NCBI GenBank assembly: GCA_903813345.2
Contig: CAIIXF020000001.1
Span: 13,723,915-13,787,914 of the forward strand
Source of the DNA: Owenia fusiformis
Lineage: Eukaryota > Annelida > Polychaeta > Sabellida > Oweniidae
Reading direction: 5' to 3'
DNA length: 64,000 nucleotides
Every line of letters starts with the position of its first letter. The stretch's first letter is position 1. The notes under the pieces are model-generated. The model was not told the DNA's origin, did no database searches, and saw nothing but the letters and a program-made list of their open reading frames with translations. Of this stretch, positions 50,401 through 62,800 are shown piece after piece. Both the position numbers and the translations under genes were made by a program.

Positions 50401-52733
50401 TGTCCAGATCTTTTTAGCTGGAAGACGAATACTTGTAATATTTCCATAATCCTCTGGATTCCACTTCAGCTTATAATCGTGCCATGCCTGGATATATATT
50501 TCTATACATTTATATTTTAATGTCTATTCAAATGAAAAAAAGCAATAAAGTAGAATCATCCAGACACAATTACAGTATGGGACTTAGTAATAGCATAGTA
50601 TAGTGCAACGCAGTGTTGTTTAATGTTGTGTTTTATTGTGTAGTGTGGTGTAGTGTAGTGTAGTGTAGTGCTGTGCTGTGAAGTAAAGTATATTATGTTA
50701 TGGTATGATATGGTATGGTATAGTTTAATATTATTTTTATATAAAAATATACATAAGTATGTACATATGTATAAAAGCCTTTAAGAAGAAATAAAATATA
50801 GCTGATGAATGTAGATATATATTGATAATAATATCTAAATTGATTATTCAATTACTTGAAATATACTTACATAGTCTAGCCATACATTAGTGTTTAATAC
50901 TTCATTCTTTTCATCCTGTAAAGTTCAATCAATACAAAGAAATACATATCGAAATTACTATTTGATTTCCGAAATTATTACACGGTTTGTGAAATGAGAG
51001 GATGACTAAAATTTATACAAATTTAGAGCTACTTAAATAATTCAGATAAAACTACAAGGTAGACAAATATCCTTGTTTCATTTTGCTATAATTTTCTTCA
51101 CAATTCATGAATTTCAATAAAATTGTTTTGCGGATGATGCAAACTTGAATCATCGTGACTAAACTCAAAAATGATTCCTGCACCTTCATTAAAAGTAATC
51201 GCCAAATAAAAATATGGACGTCTTTTGGCTCGCCCCTTTTATAGAAAGTGTTATTGATTAGCACACATTGTAGATATACTCCTCAAAAAAAGTTAAGGAC
51301 CAGTATTTTTCCTCATAGGTTTACATGTTAAACCCTATGTATCTTTAAACTCTATTCTCTAAGCCCGAAACGAAAGAAAAACTAATAATGTAAATGAATT
51401 TGTACCTTGACTCTATTCTCTATATTTCAGAAAATTTTCAATTTAATCTCTCTATTACAATAGGTCAAAAATTGATGTCAAGGAACCCATGTTAACCAAT
51501 GTGAAATGGTGGGTTGGGGGCAAATCAGATTTTTGGATATGTTTTCGGTAAAACATTTATCAAAAATAATTTCTGAGTAGAGAATTGAATTTGCTAACTT
51601 GTCTACAACAAAAAATTGATTTGTTTCTCCAGGTTTTACAAAGTTATTAGTCTCAAATAGTCAAAATCATTTCTCATTAAGCCTCTCATTGAAATAACAC
51701 AGGGGGTAAAAAAAAACTTGAAAAAACTGGTCCTTAACTTTTTTTAGGAGTATATGTTAAGTCTGAAATACTACGCATGCTGTAAAGGATGGCACTAAAA
51801 CATAACACACAAACCAATCTGTATAAAGAATATTTCAGGACATCCATTCACTATGGGCCTGGAATGGGGTCCAAATGCACCACATATACTACCCAAATTA
51901 GGCTATTTCTGGTAGAGGTTATTTCTGTATTTTTATTTTAAACAAGAAGTGGAATACCCCAGAATTGATGATTAAAAGATGAACCTCTCGACAGAATTCA
52001 TATCTAGGAGATAATTCAATTCTATGGAAATTCCCCATCTATTTCAAACAATAGTAGTGAGAAAGCACAAAAAGAGCAACACCTGAAAAAACTCCACAAT
52101 CCCTATATAAGTCACAAAGAAAAATCTAAGAATAGTAGTATATGACCTTTGGATGTAGAACCAGTTGGCTTTGAACGAGTACACAGGACAATAGCTAGTT
52201 TTTGCCAAGGGGGGGGGGTTAAAAAACTCCAGGGGGTCCACATTTGACAATTTTGGCCCAAACCACTTGAAAAATGTGCCTGTTACACCAAATAGTACAA
52301 CGCTTGAGAGCTTGTCGTCTACTTATCAAAGGTGTACTGAAATGTTCTGTTACAATTTGGGCTTTTAGCAATTACTGAGTGGTAATAGGGTTATAGTTTG
52401 TAATATTTGGGTATCAGTAGCTGCAATAAGTAAAGAAAGATACACACCAACGCGGAATCATTTCATCTCCTACCATATGTTTAGCACTCTTAATATGTAA
52501 ATATAGGCAGAAAACCATGCATACAATGCAAAAAGACACTCGTTTTGCAATATCCTGTTGTGAGCAAACCATACCACTTACAATTCCAATGATTTGTTGC
52601 AACGATATCCCAAATACGACTTGAAGTGAATCAGTCTCCGTAGCAACAGGCCGCCCAAGCATATTGTAATTACGCTTGTCCTTGTTAAATATTTCATCTA
52701 TGAGTCTTTCCTCGTGTGGACCCTGCACGGATT
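47454..52733 (-). CDS. Nicotinic acetylcholine receptor alpha subunit, alpha7-like (gene 1), first exon missing
   Basis: Exons in transcript order: 52582-52733, 50871-50915, 50378-50487, 50007-50123, 49670-49806, 49213-49407, 48965-49051, 48520-48629, 47454-47900, all with matching phases. The protein runs from the mature N-terminus ([13 protein letters not shown]) through loop D Trp (LDYAWHDYKL), loop A ([10 protein letters not shown]), the Cys-loop ([17 protein letters not shown]), loop B (GSWTYD) and loop C with vicinal cysteines ([10 protein letters not shown]). These mark it as an alpha subunit with a full acetylcholine site. M1 ([14 protein letters not shown]), M2 ([16 protein letters not shown]) and M3 ([14 protein letters not shown]) follow, then an M3-M4 loop with an acidic DDDDYY patch, an MA helix ([14 protein letters not shown]) and M4 near the C-terminus. 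Pore rings Glu -1' and Glu 20' are present, but 2' is glycine. The signal-peptide exon, which must end one base into a codon, was not found between 52.74 and 56.5 kb. Confidence 0.94.
48520..48629 (-). other. M3 exon of receptor gene 1, near-identical to gene 2's
   Basis: This 110-nt exon and a few flanking intron bases differ from 57654-57763 at only a few positions; the roughly 117 bases starting TTGGCATT(A/C)TGTACATG show two differences. The adjoining exons of the two genes differ far more. Confidence 0.85.
48965..49051 (-). other. Single M2 (pore) exon of receptor gene 1
   Basis: 87 nt, encoding most of M2 and the M2-M3 linker ([20 protein letters not shown]). It is closest to exon B of gene 2 (59690-59776), including in flanking intron bases (CCTACATGG / CCTATATGG). 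No second copy was seen in the adjoining introns of this gene. Confidence 0.88.
50637..50725. repeat. GTGTA/GTATG microsatellite in a receptor gene 1 intron
   Basis: Repeats of TGTAG and TATGG over about 90 bases. Confidence 0.85.
51277..51753. mobile_element. MITE with about 26-bp terminal inverted repeats, TA-flanked
   Basis: The left end ACTCCTCAAAAAAAGTTAAG then GACCAGT (51278-51304) is inverted at the right end as ACTGGTCCTTAACTTTTTTT then AGGAGTA (51726-51752). Both ends abut TA, consistent with a Tc1/mariner-type target duplication. The interior of about 420 bases has no transposase. It sits in the intron between the first two mapped exons of receptor gene 1. Confidence 0.8.
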
Positions 52734-52739
52734 CTATAA

Positions 52740-55700
52740 GCAGTGAATAAGGTACTTAGTCGCTAAACATCCCGCGTACAATGCTTCTGGTATTATGTTT
52801 TATGGATAAACTATGGGTACTGGGTTTTAGGATAATAGCCGAGGGCCTTGGCCCTAGGCTATTCGTTCTCCTTAGATCCAGTACAATGGTCTATCTAATT
52901 TAAACCCCACACTGACTCTTATGAAAGCTGAATGGTCCATGATCCAATTTTAGGAAAGTTTGATCTATTTTGTATTCACTATGATGTAAGTGTGTTGAGA
53001 ATTGAGTGGGTGTAATTAGTTCAGCTTCAGTGCACTGCATATAACAGGCCAGCTACAGTTCAAAATTTGATTTATTTCTTTTGTATTTACTATTTAACTA
53101 TTGGGTGAATGAAAAGGATTTAATCAGGTCAGCTTCAGTGCACTGCATGTGACAGTCCAGGAGAAAACACTGGGCCAAAAACTGTCAATCGTCCTTTGTG
53201 CCACGTTGATTTTGGATAGCTTGCCAAATGTCAATTCTTTAAAAACTAGAAAAATGATCCGATCTTCTTTGTGACAACTGTATATTCTTTGAGATAAACT
53301 ACAGTTCATTCTAAATGCTTAAGTGCGATTTAAGTCCAGTTAAACCATTCAGTTGAGCAGAATGCAAAGTGGCTGCTGTCCTGTGTCCTCTGCTTCAAAA
53401 TTTGAACACTGGGACACTATTTAGAATGCTATAAAAGATAAACATTTGGACCGCCAGGGCCATATCCGATCTCAGGGCTAAATGATTTATTCTTCAGAAT
53501 GATTGTAATTCTCAAATCATTCTTGGTTCAGCTATCTGCTATATTCTTACACGGTTAAGATCATGAAATACTCTGTGTCCAAGTCGATTGTGATTGTGTA
53601 CGTTTCAATCATTATGAATATCAACATGACTATGGTTATTAACAACCAAAATTACAGCTATTGCGCCCCTTAAAGTGAAACAAAGACAATTTGCCACTTC
53701 TGCTAAAATGTTCAAGTACAAGGGTTGTTCAAATAGTTTTGCACAAATATATCTAATTATGAGAATAATGAACCAATCTTGTTCATATTTAGTGAGTTTG
53801 TGCCCCCATCTTATTCCCTTACACTGTCAAATTTTCATGTATGTATAATTATTACTTAACATTTTATGGTTACTATGGTAACCAAGGTGATGGCGGCACG
53901 GTCCGTATCATTTTAAAGAGAAAACAAGTAATATAAAAAGCAAAATATCAGTAAAGATGCCCTTTACTTACATAAACTATCAACTTTTTAAGCAATATCT
54001 AGTACTGTTCTCGTGGCAAAAATGAATCTTATATCAATACTTCTCATCTTATTTTCTTTGGAAATGCCAAAGAATGACCATAAACATACTGTTCAAACAT
54101 CTTGAATAAATCACTTGATTTTATGACGTTGTCAAAGTTCTCGTATCAATTTCTGAAATATTGGAGAATATGACTCAAAATAATAAAGTTGAGGCAGAAA
54201 ACATTGATAGAATACATGTCAAAGAATGGGAAAACAGAATTCCACAAGTTAAAATCATTCATGGATTAAGACATTGCATACAATGACTCCTAAAGGCATT
54301 GCTAAGTATTCCAAGATGGAATTAGACAATGGGAAATGTATTGAAGATAGCTGTAGTTATATCAGGCTTGACATCCTATAGGTAGGAGGGTTCAGACTTG
54401 GTTTCAAAGACTGGTGGACAAAATGCTTCAAGTAATGCATTCCTGCTTCGGAAGACTACATAAGAACTCTATATTTTGATTGATTATAAGTCAATTATAA
54501 TCATAACCTGACGAACTGTTCAAAGAACACAGACACACAATCTACTCAAATCCCACTGGCATATTATTTTTATGAGTAGTCTTACCAGTCTGTAGTTTTC
54601 TGTATATTCAAAACAACATTTCATCAAAATAGTGAACTTCTAATGTTTTTCTGTAATATTCACCGGACGTACCATTAATAGATATCGATATGTGACATAT
54701 CTTGTGAAAACCCATTAGATTCTCCAATTTTGTCACCGTGATCTTAAATACTTTACAGTTCCAAACCAGGAGTTTAATGGGGCGTTGTAAGGTAAATAGG
54801 GCATGGGTAAGTTCTGGGACATGGGATACGCAGTGTATGTTGGGTTTAAAGCAAAATGATACATCGAGGGTGCAAGGGTATATCGTATAATTTCTTAACA
54901 ACCTTCATCAAGTGGGCATATGTAAACATTCATCCATCCATACGCAATATGATTGTTACAATGCTCACGTGGTGAATAGATCTAAAATATCAAACGTGAC
55001 ATTCTAAGAACTTACCTTAGTATGTTCAACTATTTTTCTAAAGGTCCCATCGGGATGTCATATCAAAATATTGTAATAAGTAAATGATACAACGACATGT
55101 ACAATATTTATATGTTTTTATTTTTTCAATGTTTCCAATTCTATTATGAGCTATTATCACAGCTGTTATAAGACAAAACAAAACATGCATTTATCAGCTT
55201 TCCAACGCTCATGTTAAACAACGACTGACATATATTATCAGTGTATCAAAATAATAGTTGTCACATTAAAAAAAAACAGTGACATTCTGATAGATGGCTG
55301 AATCAAAATCATATTTTATTCATAATATTTATTAATACAAAGTGATCACACTTCAAAAATATTGTGTATGTCTATAGAAGTTATTATCAAATAGTGATTA
55401 TTTACATCACATTGAGGACATTGGGTAAAACACATACAACTCACTCAAAGAAACGTCTATATGAAATGATAATTTCCAATATCATTATAACATAATTTAA
55501 TAAGCAACTTGAGGGTGACCAAACACGGGAATTTAATTCCAAAATATACAATATTATTAAATATAATCGTGACTTTATTTATACATTATTATCAATAAAT
55601 AGTTACTTCCGTACACTGTACACACTTTTTACTCAAAATACATTTCGTATGAATATGAATAGAGTAGTGAAAAATAGCTGTTACAACATGTTGCAATCAT

Positions 55701-55760
55701 GTTAAAACTATTGCATGTACAATATATGTGACAAGGGTTTACTGAGTAATCTAGCTGACA
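52740..55760. other. Region upstream of receptor gene 1, first exon not located
   Basis: The signal-peptide exon of gene 1 should lie here. A strong minus-strand donor (CTAAG|GTAAGT at about 55015) could close a non-coding first exon, but no coding signal peptide was convincing. A direct repeat (TCAGCTTCAGTGCACTGCAT at about 53021 and 53128) is present. Possible transposon debris follows at 53720-54430. A 97-codon minus-strand reading frame at 54608-54901 has no recognisable domain. Confidence 0.45.
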
Positions 55761-55765
55761 AGTTA

Positions 55766-55999
55766 CTACATCGTAGTACCGACTACATGATGTATCATAT
55801 CATATGGGGTCGTATTCATTTCATACATTCCATTACGTCTCAGCTCTTCTATGGTCCTGGCACATTCAATGGTCTTAGGACCATTCTGATGATCGAACGC
55901 ACCCTTATAATTATCCCTTTTGAAATAATCAATGTTAGAATCGACACAAATTAAACTAACAGAAAGGAGAATTAATTCAGAATTTGTTAGTGTATACAT
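55766..55999 (-). CDS. Small reading frame, 77 codons, unknown
   Basis: An isolated minus-strand reading frame between the two receptor genes. It starts with a hydrophobic stretch (MYTLTNSELILLSVSLICVD) resembling a signal peptide, followed by a polar stretch including KTIECARTIEELRRNGMYEM. A good acceptor-like tract (TTCTCCTTTCTGTTAG) overlaps its first third, so it could instead be a terminal exon. A minus-strand AATAAA lies about 190 bases past the stop (TTTATT near 55575). No homology is recognised; chance is possible. Confidence 0.25.
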   Translation of the reverse strand: MYTLTNSELILLSVSLICVDSNIDYFKRDNYKGAFDHQNGPKTIECARTIEELRRNGMYEMNTTPYDMIHHVVGTTM

Positions 56000-56881
56000 A
56001 CGAGTATGTATATATATTTATATGTATGGAATAACGAGTCTTAAATTATATTTGTCATAGGTTTTGGGCTGATATAAAGATGGCAGCAGCGGTAGAATCT
56101 CATGGAATTTTCTCAACACAGATTGACTGGCCTGCCCTCTTTATTTGAAAATTGTTTCTATCACCCTTTAGCATAATAATATCATAATTATCATATCATT
56201 TAAAAGTTGCATAATAATTGGCATTAACAGGTGCAACAATAAAAACAGTTTCGGTATACTTTTTACAAACGTAAACAAATTCGCATATCTGGCAGCCTTG
56301 TCTGATATATGCACAGCATAGACTTCCTCTGACGTTAATCCTATACTTCTGATTCCTTCTTTCTTAAACCTTTTCTTCCTTTCTTCACCTCTTTCCTCCA
56401 CATTTTTCTCAGTTAAACGAAATCATTTGATGCAAGCTGCAAATGTTGTCGATCAGAAGAAACATAAAATCACAACAAACACAGGCATGCATGTTGGATT
56501 GTTGACATATATCATGTTACAAATGAAATATACATTAACATGTATAGTATGAAATAAAAAAAAGTCAACATTATTCCAAACTGAGTCAGTTCAATCATTG
56601 TCTTGGGTCATATCGACCATTACGCTAACTGGTTGGATGTCTCTGAATATACATATCAGTGCCCAATCCATGAGTGAGTTGCTCCAATACATCAGCGGAG
56701 CTTGTATGGTTTGTCTATCCGTACACAGCACATCATGGTGACAATGTCTTAAAACGATAAACATGGCTACAACACCAAATTCGACAAAGTTCCTGATGAT
56801 TGCACAAAGAACTAAAGGTATACTTATAGTTCTGTATTGGTTACTGACTGACCACCTAAACATACTCTAAATCCAAAGACC

Positions 56882-59800
56882 TCATTTTTCATTTGGATTG
56901 AATATATGTGGAATACAAAAGAATACGCCAAGTGTGGAGGCCACTGTATATGCAAGGAACACCCATAGGCACATTCTATCTATTACCATTGCTGCAAATT
57001 TCCAATCGTTGATTTCTTCACCATTTTCATTATCCTCTTTGATTTTATTTGTTATGAATCTCAATTCTCTGAGAATCATTTTGAGTTCTGTTTTAGTCAT
57101 ATTAAAATTATCGTCAGGTTGGATATTATGCATTCCTGCGTTTCGCATGTTTGGCATTCCCCCGTTAGTTGCTGGGAAGGGGGATGGGTATGGATAGTAA
57201 TCATCATCATCCCTAATGTTTGTGATGAGACTTTTAGACGGCTGTAATTGTTTTTCTAGATCTCTCATATCTGATTTTCTGATAAGAGTGCGTCTTGAAA
57301 TATCTCTGCCTGGCCGATGCATGCGAACAATCCATGCACCCCACTCGCAGATCAAAGTTCTCACCTGAAAATATATACTTGCAATAGTCATTGCACGCAA
57401 ATAAACCATAATGTAATACAATGGAAGACATGCCCTGTAAATATGAACATATCGCAGAACGTGTGTATGAGAATATTTCCTAAAAAATCTAATAATTTGA
57501 CTTATATTCTAAACTTTAAAACGTTACTTGAAATACGATGCAATTTTCAATCTCCTTCCAATCATCGATGAGTCACTTTGGACCAATCAAAAAATAGAAC
57601 CACACTTTCCTATATAAAATTTTTGTGAAAATACAAAATATCAAATGACGTACCCAGTTTGGCATTCTGTACATGTCTGGATTCCTGTGGTGGAAGTTGA
57701 GAACTAACACAGTCAGACAAACTGATAAGGTACACATTACCATGATGCAGGCAAAATATACAGCTGCAAAAACATGACAATAGAAATTAAAACAATTTAA
57801 AAGTAAATTATACCATTATACTATATTGTGTAATTGACAAGCTCTATTTTCCATCTATTTGATCATTACCTTAATATATTAGATTATATGATGTACAGTA
57901 ACAAAATAAATATTATCCCTTAAAGCCATCTATTATTTATGACAAACGAGACCACACATGATGTAACAATATCTACAAATACGAAACATGCACCTACACT
58001 ACACAACACATTGAACGTAAAAATATGACAAAAATCTAAATGATAAAAACGGAAGATATCATGATGATATGAGTCAAACGAATGTTCTTGCGTCTCTCTG
58101 TCTCCATGTTATTTGGTTTTACAGTGACATTCGTTTAATTAATGCACATACAGAGTGGTGAAACCCTTTATTTTGACCAGGGTGGTCGAATTCTGTATAT
58201 TTCCTCATACCTATGTCACATTAGGGAACACTCCCTGATATTTTAGACATTTGTACATCATTCATGCTACCATATTTCATAACAATCAGACTGATAGACT
58301 GATAGATGTTACGTCACTTTAAACAACATGTAAGGCATGGCCATCATCGCGCTTTAGGCAAACCTGCACATTTCGCCAAAAGTTGTCATTGACCCGACTG
58401 CATTCTTCAGAAGACATGGTCTGAATGACACATATGATTTCCCCTTTGAGGTCTGCAACTGTCATGAGGTCATTCTCGCACACTCTTTGTCTTTGGCGAA
58501 GATGAATCAGGTACGGACATTTTGGACGATGTGTGCAGGTTTGCGTACGATAGTGGCCACTTGAGCATGTTGTTAAAAGTGTTGTAACATTGTGACTATC
58601 AATCAGATGGTCATGAGACCCAGTAGAGTACATAGGTAGACTATTGTATGCACATTTCTTGGTTTCAACGGCTTGATATATTGTTAAAGCAGTTACATGT
58701 ATGAATGCAGGGCTACGAGTTTCAAAATACATTCGATTACATCCCCCTTTTTGGGACACTTTGGATGGGTTTTGTAAATCTTCGTGCACAGAATGGTATT
58801 CCTACTAGTTCTAATTCTAAATCTAAGCGATTTCTACATGTGTTAGCGCCATCTGTTTGATTGTATAGTATTATACATACTAAACCTATAGTAATATTGC
58901 TGAAACATTAATTGTCAAGGCACTAAACAATTAGTCTACGTATATTCACTTTGATCGTGCACACGGTTTACCTAATATTGGAACAGCCCCTGATGTTGCA
59001 GGTACCATTTCTGCCACTATCATCATGAACACGGAAAGAGCAAGAAGAATTGTTACACCTGAAAATGTTATACCAAAAAATGGTGAAAAAGAAAATATGG
59101 GTTGCCTTTGTGGGACGAAACAGAATTATAATCAAAAAGACAATAAGGCAGTGGGATTCCCAGTGCAGTATGTATATGCACATATATGCATCTTAGACCT
59201 TAGAAACGCTAGTTTATTACATTTTTCTGCATTCCCCGGCCTAAGATGCACATTATGACCTTCATAATCACATGTAAAAATCTAATATTTCAAGCATTTG
59301 GTGAATAGATTTCAGGTGAAAATAAAATACACCTGCCAACAATAGAAAACATTAAAGAGTCAAAACTAAAGATAATTTACTTAAAGAGAAAAGTAAGAAA
59401 ACTACACCTACATGTTTATAGAACAATATAAAAATATGAAAGTTATAATTTTGTGTTTGTTAGAAACAATAGCATGTTTCATTTACAACACAATAAATAT
59501 ACATTACAACACCAATCAGTGAGCATCCCCAAAAAATCCTGTTCTGTGCAATTTAAATATTGTATGCTAAATAAATAGTTGTACATTGGGTGGTTTTAAC
59601 ACAAGATTTTTTGAATGTGCAAACTGATCCCCTTAACCCTATCCTAAAATAATAACAATGAAATAAAATACACAATCGACCAGTCATACCTAATATTGGG
59701 ACTGAGCCCGAAGTGGCGGGTACCATTTCAGCCACAATCATCATAAAAACAGCCAAAGCTAGCAGTATTGTCACGCCTATATGGCAAAATATTATGATCT

Positions 59801-62800
59801 TAAATCTGGCACAAGAAATGAATCAGCTATAGGTTTTGTCATGATGGCATTGGTTGGTATTATTGCAATGTAAGTAATATATAATATGAGGATTTCAATT
59901 ATTGATGACTACAACTGAAAAACATTACACTCTTAATTTTTTATCACAGTTTGATGGTCCCATTAAAGGAGGAAAGGAAGTTTACGGACGAGAGTCGAAC
60001 TTGGGTACGAAATGCTGTTTAATAATTATTTTAATAAGTACTTCATGCTATACATTTTTATAAAGTGCCCAAGAGCTTTGCATTGATTACGTGAATATTT
60101 CTCGATTTCAAGGTTAACTGGCATGCATTTTGAAAAAATCCAAAAAGTTTTGCATCTTATATTTGATCATGTTATTTTCTCAGGTATTAAATTTTAGCTT
60201 TTAACGAATACACATTTGAAATAAATAATTGATCTTGACTCTTACATTTTACACTTGTTGGTAATATTTGCTACGACTTAATAGGCATACCATATGGTTG
60301 AAATTAAATTTCAGCCCCAGAAAGTTCAGCCCCATATAAAATGTTCTCAGAAACCTTGCATTAACATTTCAACACTTTTCTAATTTCGTTTGGGCAACTA
60401 TCTTATGCTTTAGTATAATATTTGAATTGTTTTATCATTAAATCTTCAACATAACATTTGTCGAATCTTTGGTGTAACTGAAATGATCTATGGAATTGTT
60501 GTTCTGGATTGTGCCAATTGTTTATTTGCCAATGCTTATGAAATGTGAACACTGTAACTGCATATTCTCCAAAAGGGAATTCTGGTTTAAACTGACGGCA
60601 TTGATATTAAATACTCAGTCACCATTTAAGCACAAAATGAAAATACAATCGAGTTTGAGAAAGTGTTAGAAATATCAATGTAACGTAGGTGATAACGTAT
60701 TTTGCAATTTACTAGAACATAAAATCACACGAACTTTACCTAATGAGACTTTTTCTCCTGCATCGGGAGGAAGCACAAAGACTAGGATGGCAAGAGATGA
60801 AATCATGAAACACGGGATGATCAAATTGAAGCCATAATAAAGTGTCTTGCGTCGTATGTGTAAAGTGAAAGTAATATCAATGTATTCTTCTATACAGCAC
60901 TCATATTTGAAAATATTTCTTTCTGCTGGGCGACCTGAAAAACAATAATTATTGGTTAGAATTGTACATACAGTAATAGTGCCTACATTTTTTCTATGCA
61001 ATATTGTTGATATTGCATGTATTAATAAATTAATTTGGTACAGCCCCTGTGGTATCTATAACACCATTCAAAAATGTAAACTTTATAAATAAAACTCGAT
61101 TTTAACAGTTAGTTCAGTCATCTCGCGTATTGTCGTCTTAAACATGTTGAATTTGAGATTAGAATCCAAACACCGTCAGCAGACCTGCATCGTCAAAGTA
61201 AAAACTATGATACTTTAACTATTTTTTTGTAAATCTGGACACATATGATATTACCTATTAATGCCCATTCTCCACTTTCCTGGTAGGTTGAAATGTCTAC
61301 CTCTTGCCACTTCAGTGTAAGATTGACATTTGCTCCATCATAAGTCCATGAACCAAATTTCATTATACACTTTTGTTCATCAAACGGAAACCTGTAACAA
61401 ATAGTTTAATTCAAATTGATTAACAATAGTACAGCAAAAAATAACACAAATAATAAATCATTATATTTTAATTCTTGAATGTCACGTTTTCTAAAAGAAA
61501 TACGTACCATTTAATGTCTATTGAACATGATGATATGTAGAGACCAATTGGCACCCAACTGAGTACCCCAGTAGAGTACACAACTATGTTCGTTGAAAAT
61601 TTTGAATCGATGTCTTCATCGGCACTGAAACAGAGTGTTTAAAAAATGTTAATACAAATTGAATTAAAAGTCCTTTAAAGAAGCACATTTCAAATGACAA
61701 GTTTGTTTATTACAATTAACTGATCAAATATTTCATTCTGTTCAGGTTCATCTTTCAATGATTCTAGCAAGGTGTATGTACCAAAGCCTTAATGGCCATA
61801 GGAACAAATTAAACCTTGAAAATCATTGAAAGTGCAATATTTGTTTTTATTCACTGATAATAACTTTTCTTTGAGATTATCAAACTATGATCAAACTATA
61901 TATACTATCTAATCGTACTGAATATAATATTTCATGAAATATAAAAGAAGGATCATTTAAAGCTAATATATAAAAATATTAATCTGAACAAAGCTTGCTA
62001 TTAGGTAAACTGTTATGCCTTTAATGCATGTAATAATGATAAATATGATAATCTGAACAGCCAATAATTTATTATCTAGTAGTGATTTTATATATATTAA
62101 ACTCCACGACAAAGCTTTGTATGGAATGACATAATCATATAATCACTAATTCACATACCATATAATTTATGGCATTGTGTTCTGGCGCATATTCCCATAA
62201 GATTGATATGTGTCTATTAGTGATTTATCAATATGAAATACCTGGATATTTCGTTTATATTATACTTTTAAAGGGCACATGCAATATACCTTTCAAAAAC
62301 AGAAAAACAAGTGAAGAAAATATCAAAATAGAATTTCAAAATGATCGTATAACACAGATGAGGCAAAGTTGGATACAATAGATGGATTGTGATAGTTTTA
62401 ATGATGTTCAATGATCGCAGGAGATGAGTGCACAAGCTACTCCATATTATATGATCATAATAGGCAACGTTATACCTTGCAAGGAAGGATGGAAGATATA
62501 TTATCATATCAAAATATCAATGTTAGTTTGAGGACTAAAACCACCGTCTGTTACTATCGAAGAAGGGGGTTATAATGTCCAAGCGGCAACCTAGCCATAC
62601 TTACCGTTTGCAAAAGAGTCAGTGATAAAAGTAAACTAAAGTCCTTCTAATAAGCATAAATCGAGGCATTGCAATCATATTTAGGCCTATAGCGAGGACA
62701 GCTTAAATGATTTCAATGCAACTGTTAGCTCTTGTATTACCCAGAAGATTACCTATTATACATAAGAATATCTGGCGTCCAAATGTATTTTGCAGGAAGT

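Noticed and set aside
53720-54430. Possible mariner element (GGGTTGTTCAAATAG start and a short charged frame at about 54171)
   Set aside because: No matching inverted end and no recognisable transposase motif; kept only as possible debris.
56591-56863. 90-codon minus-strand frame just after receptor gene 2's stop
   Set aside because: It follows the stop codon in the probable 3' UTR; no splice site or domain supports it as a separate exon.
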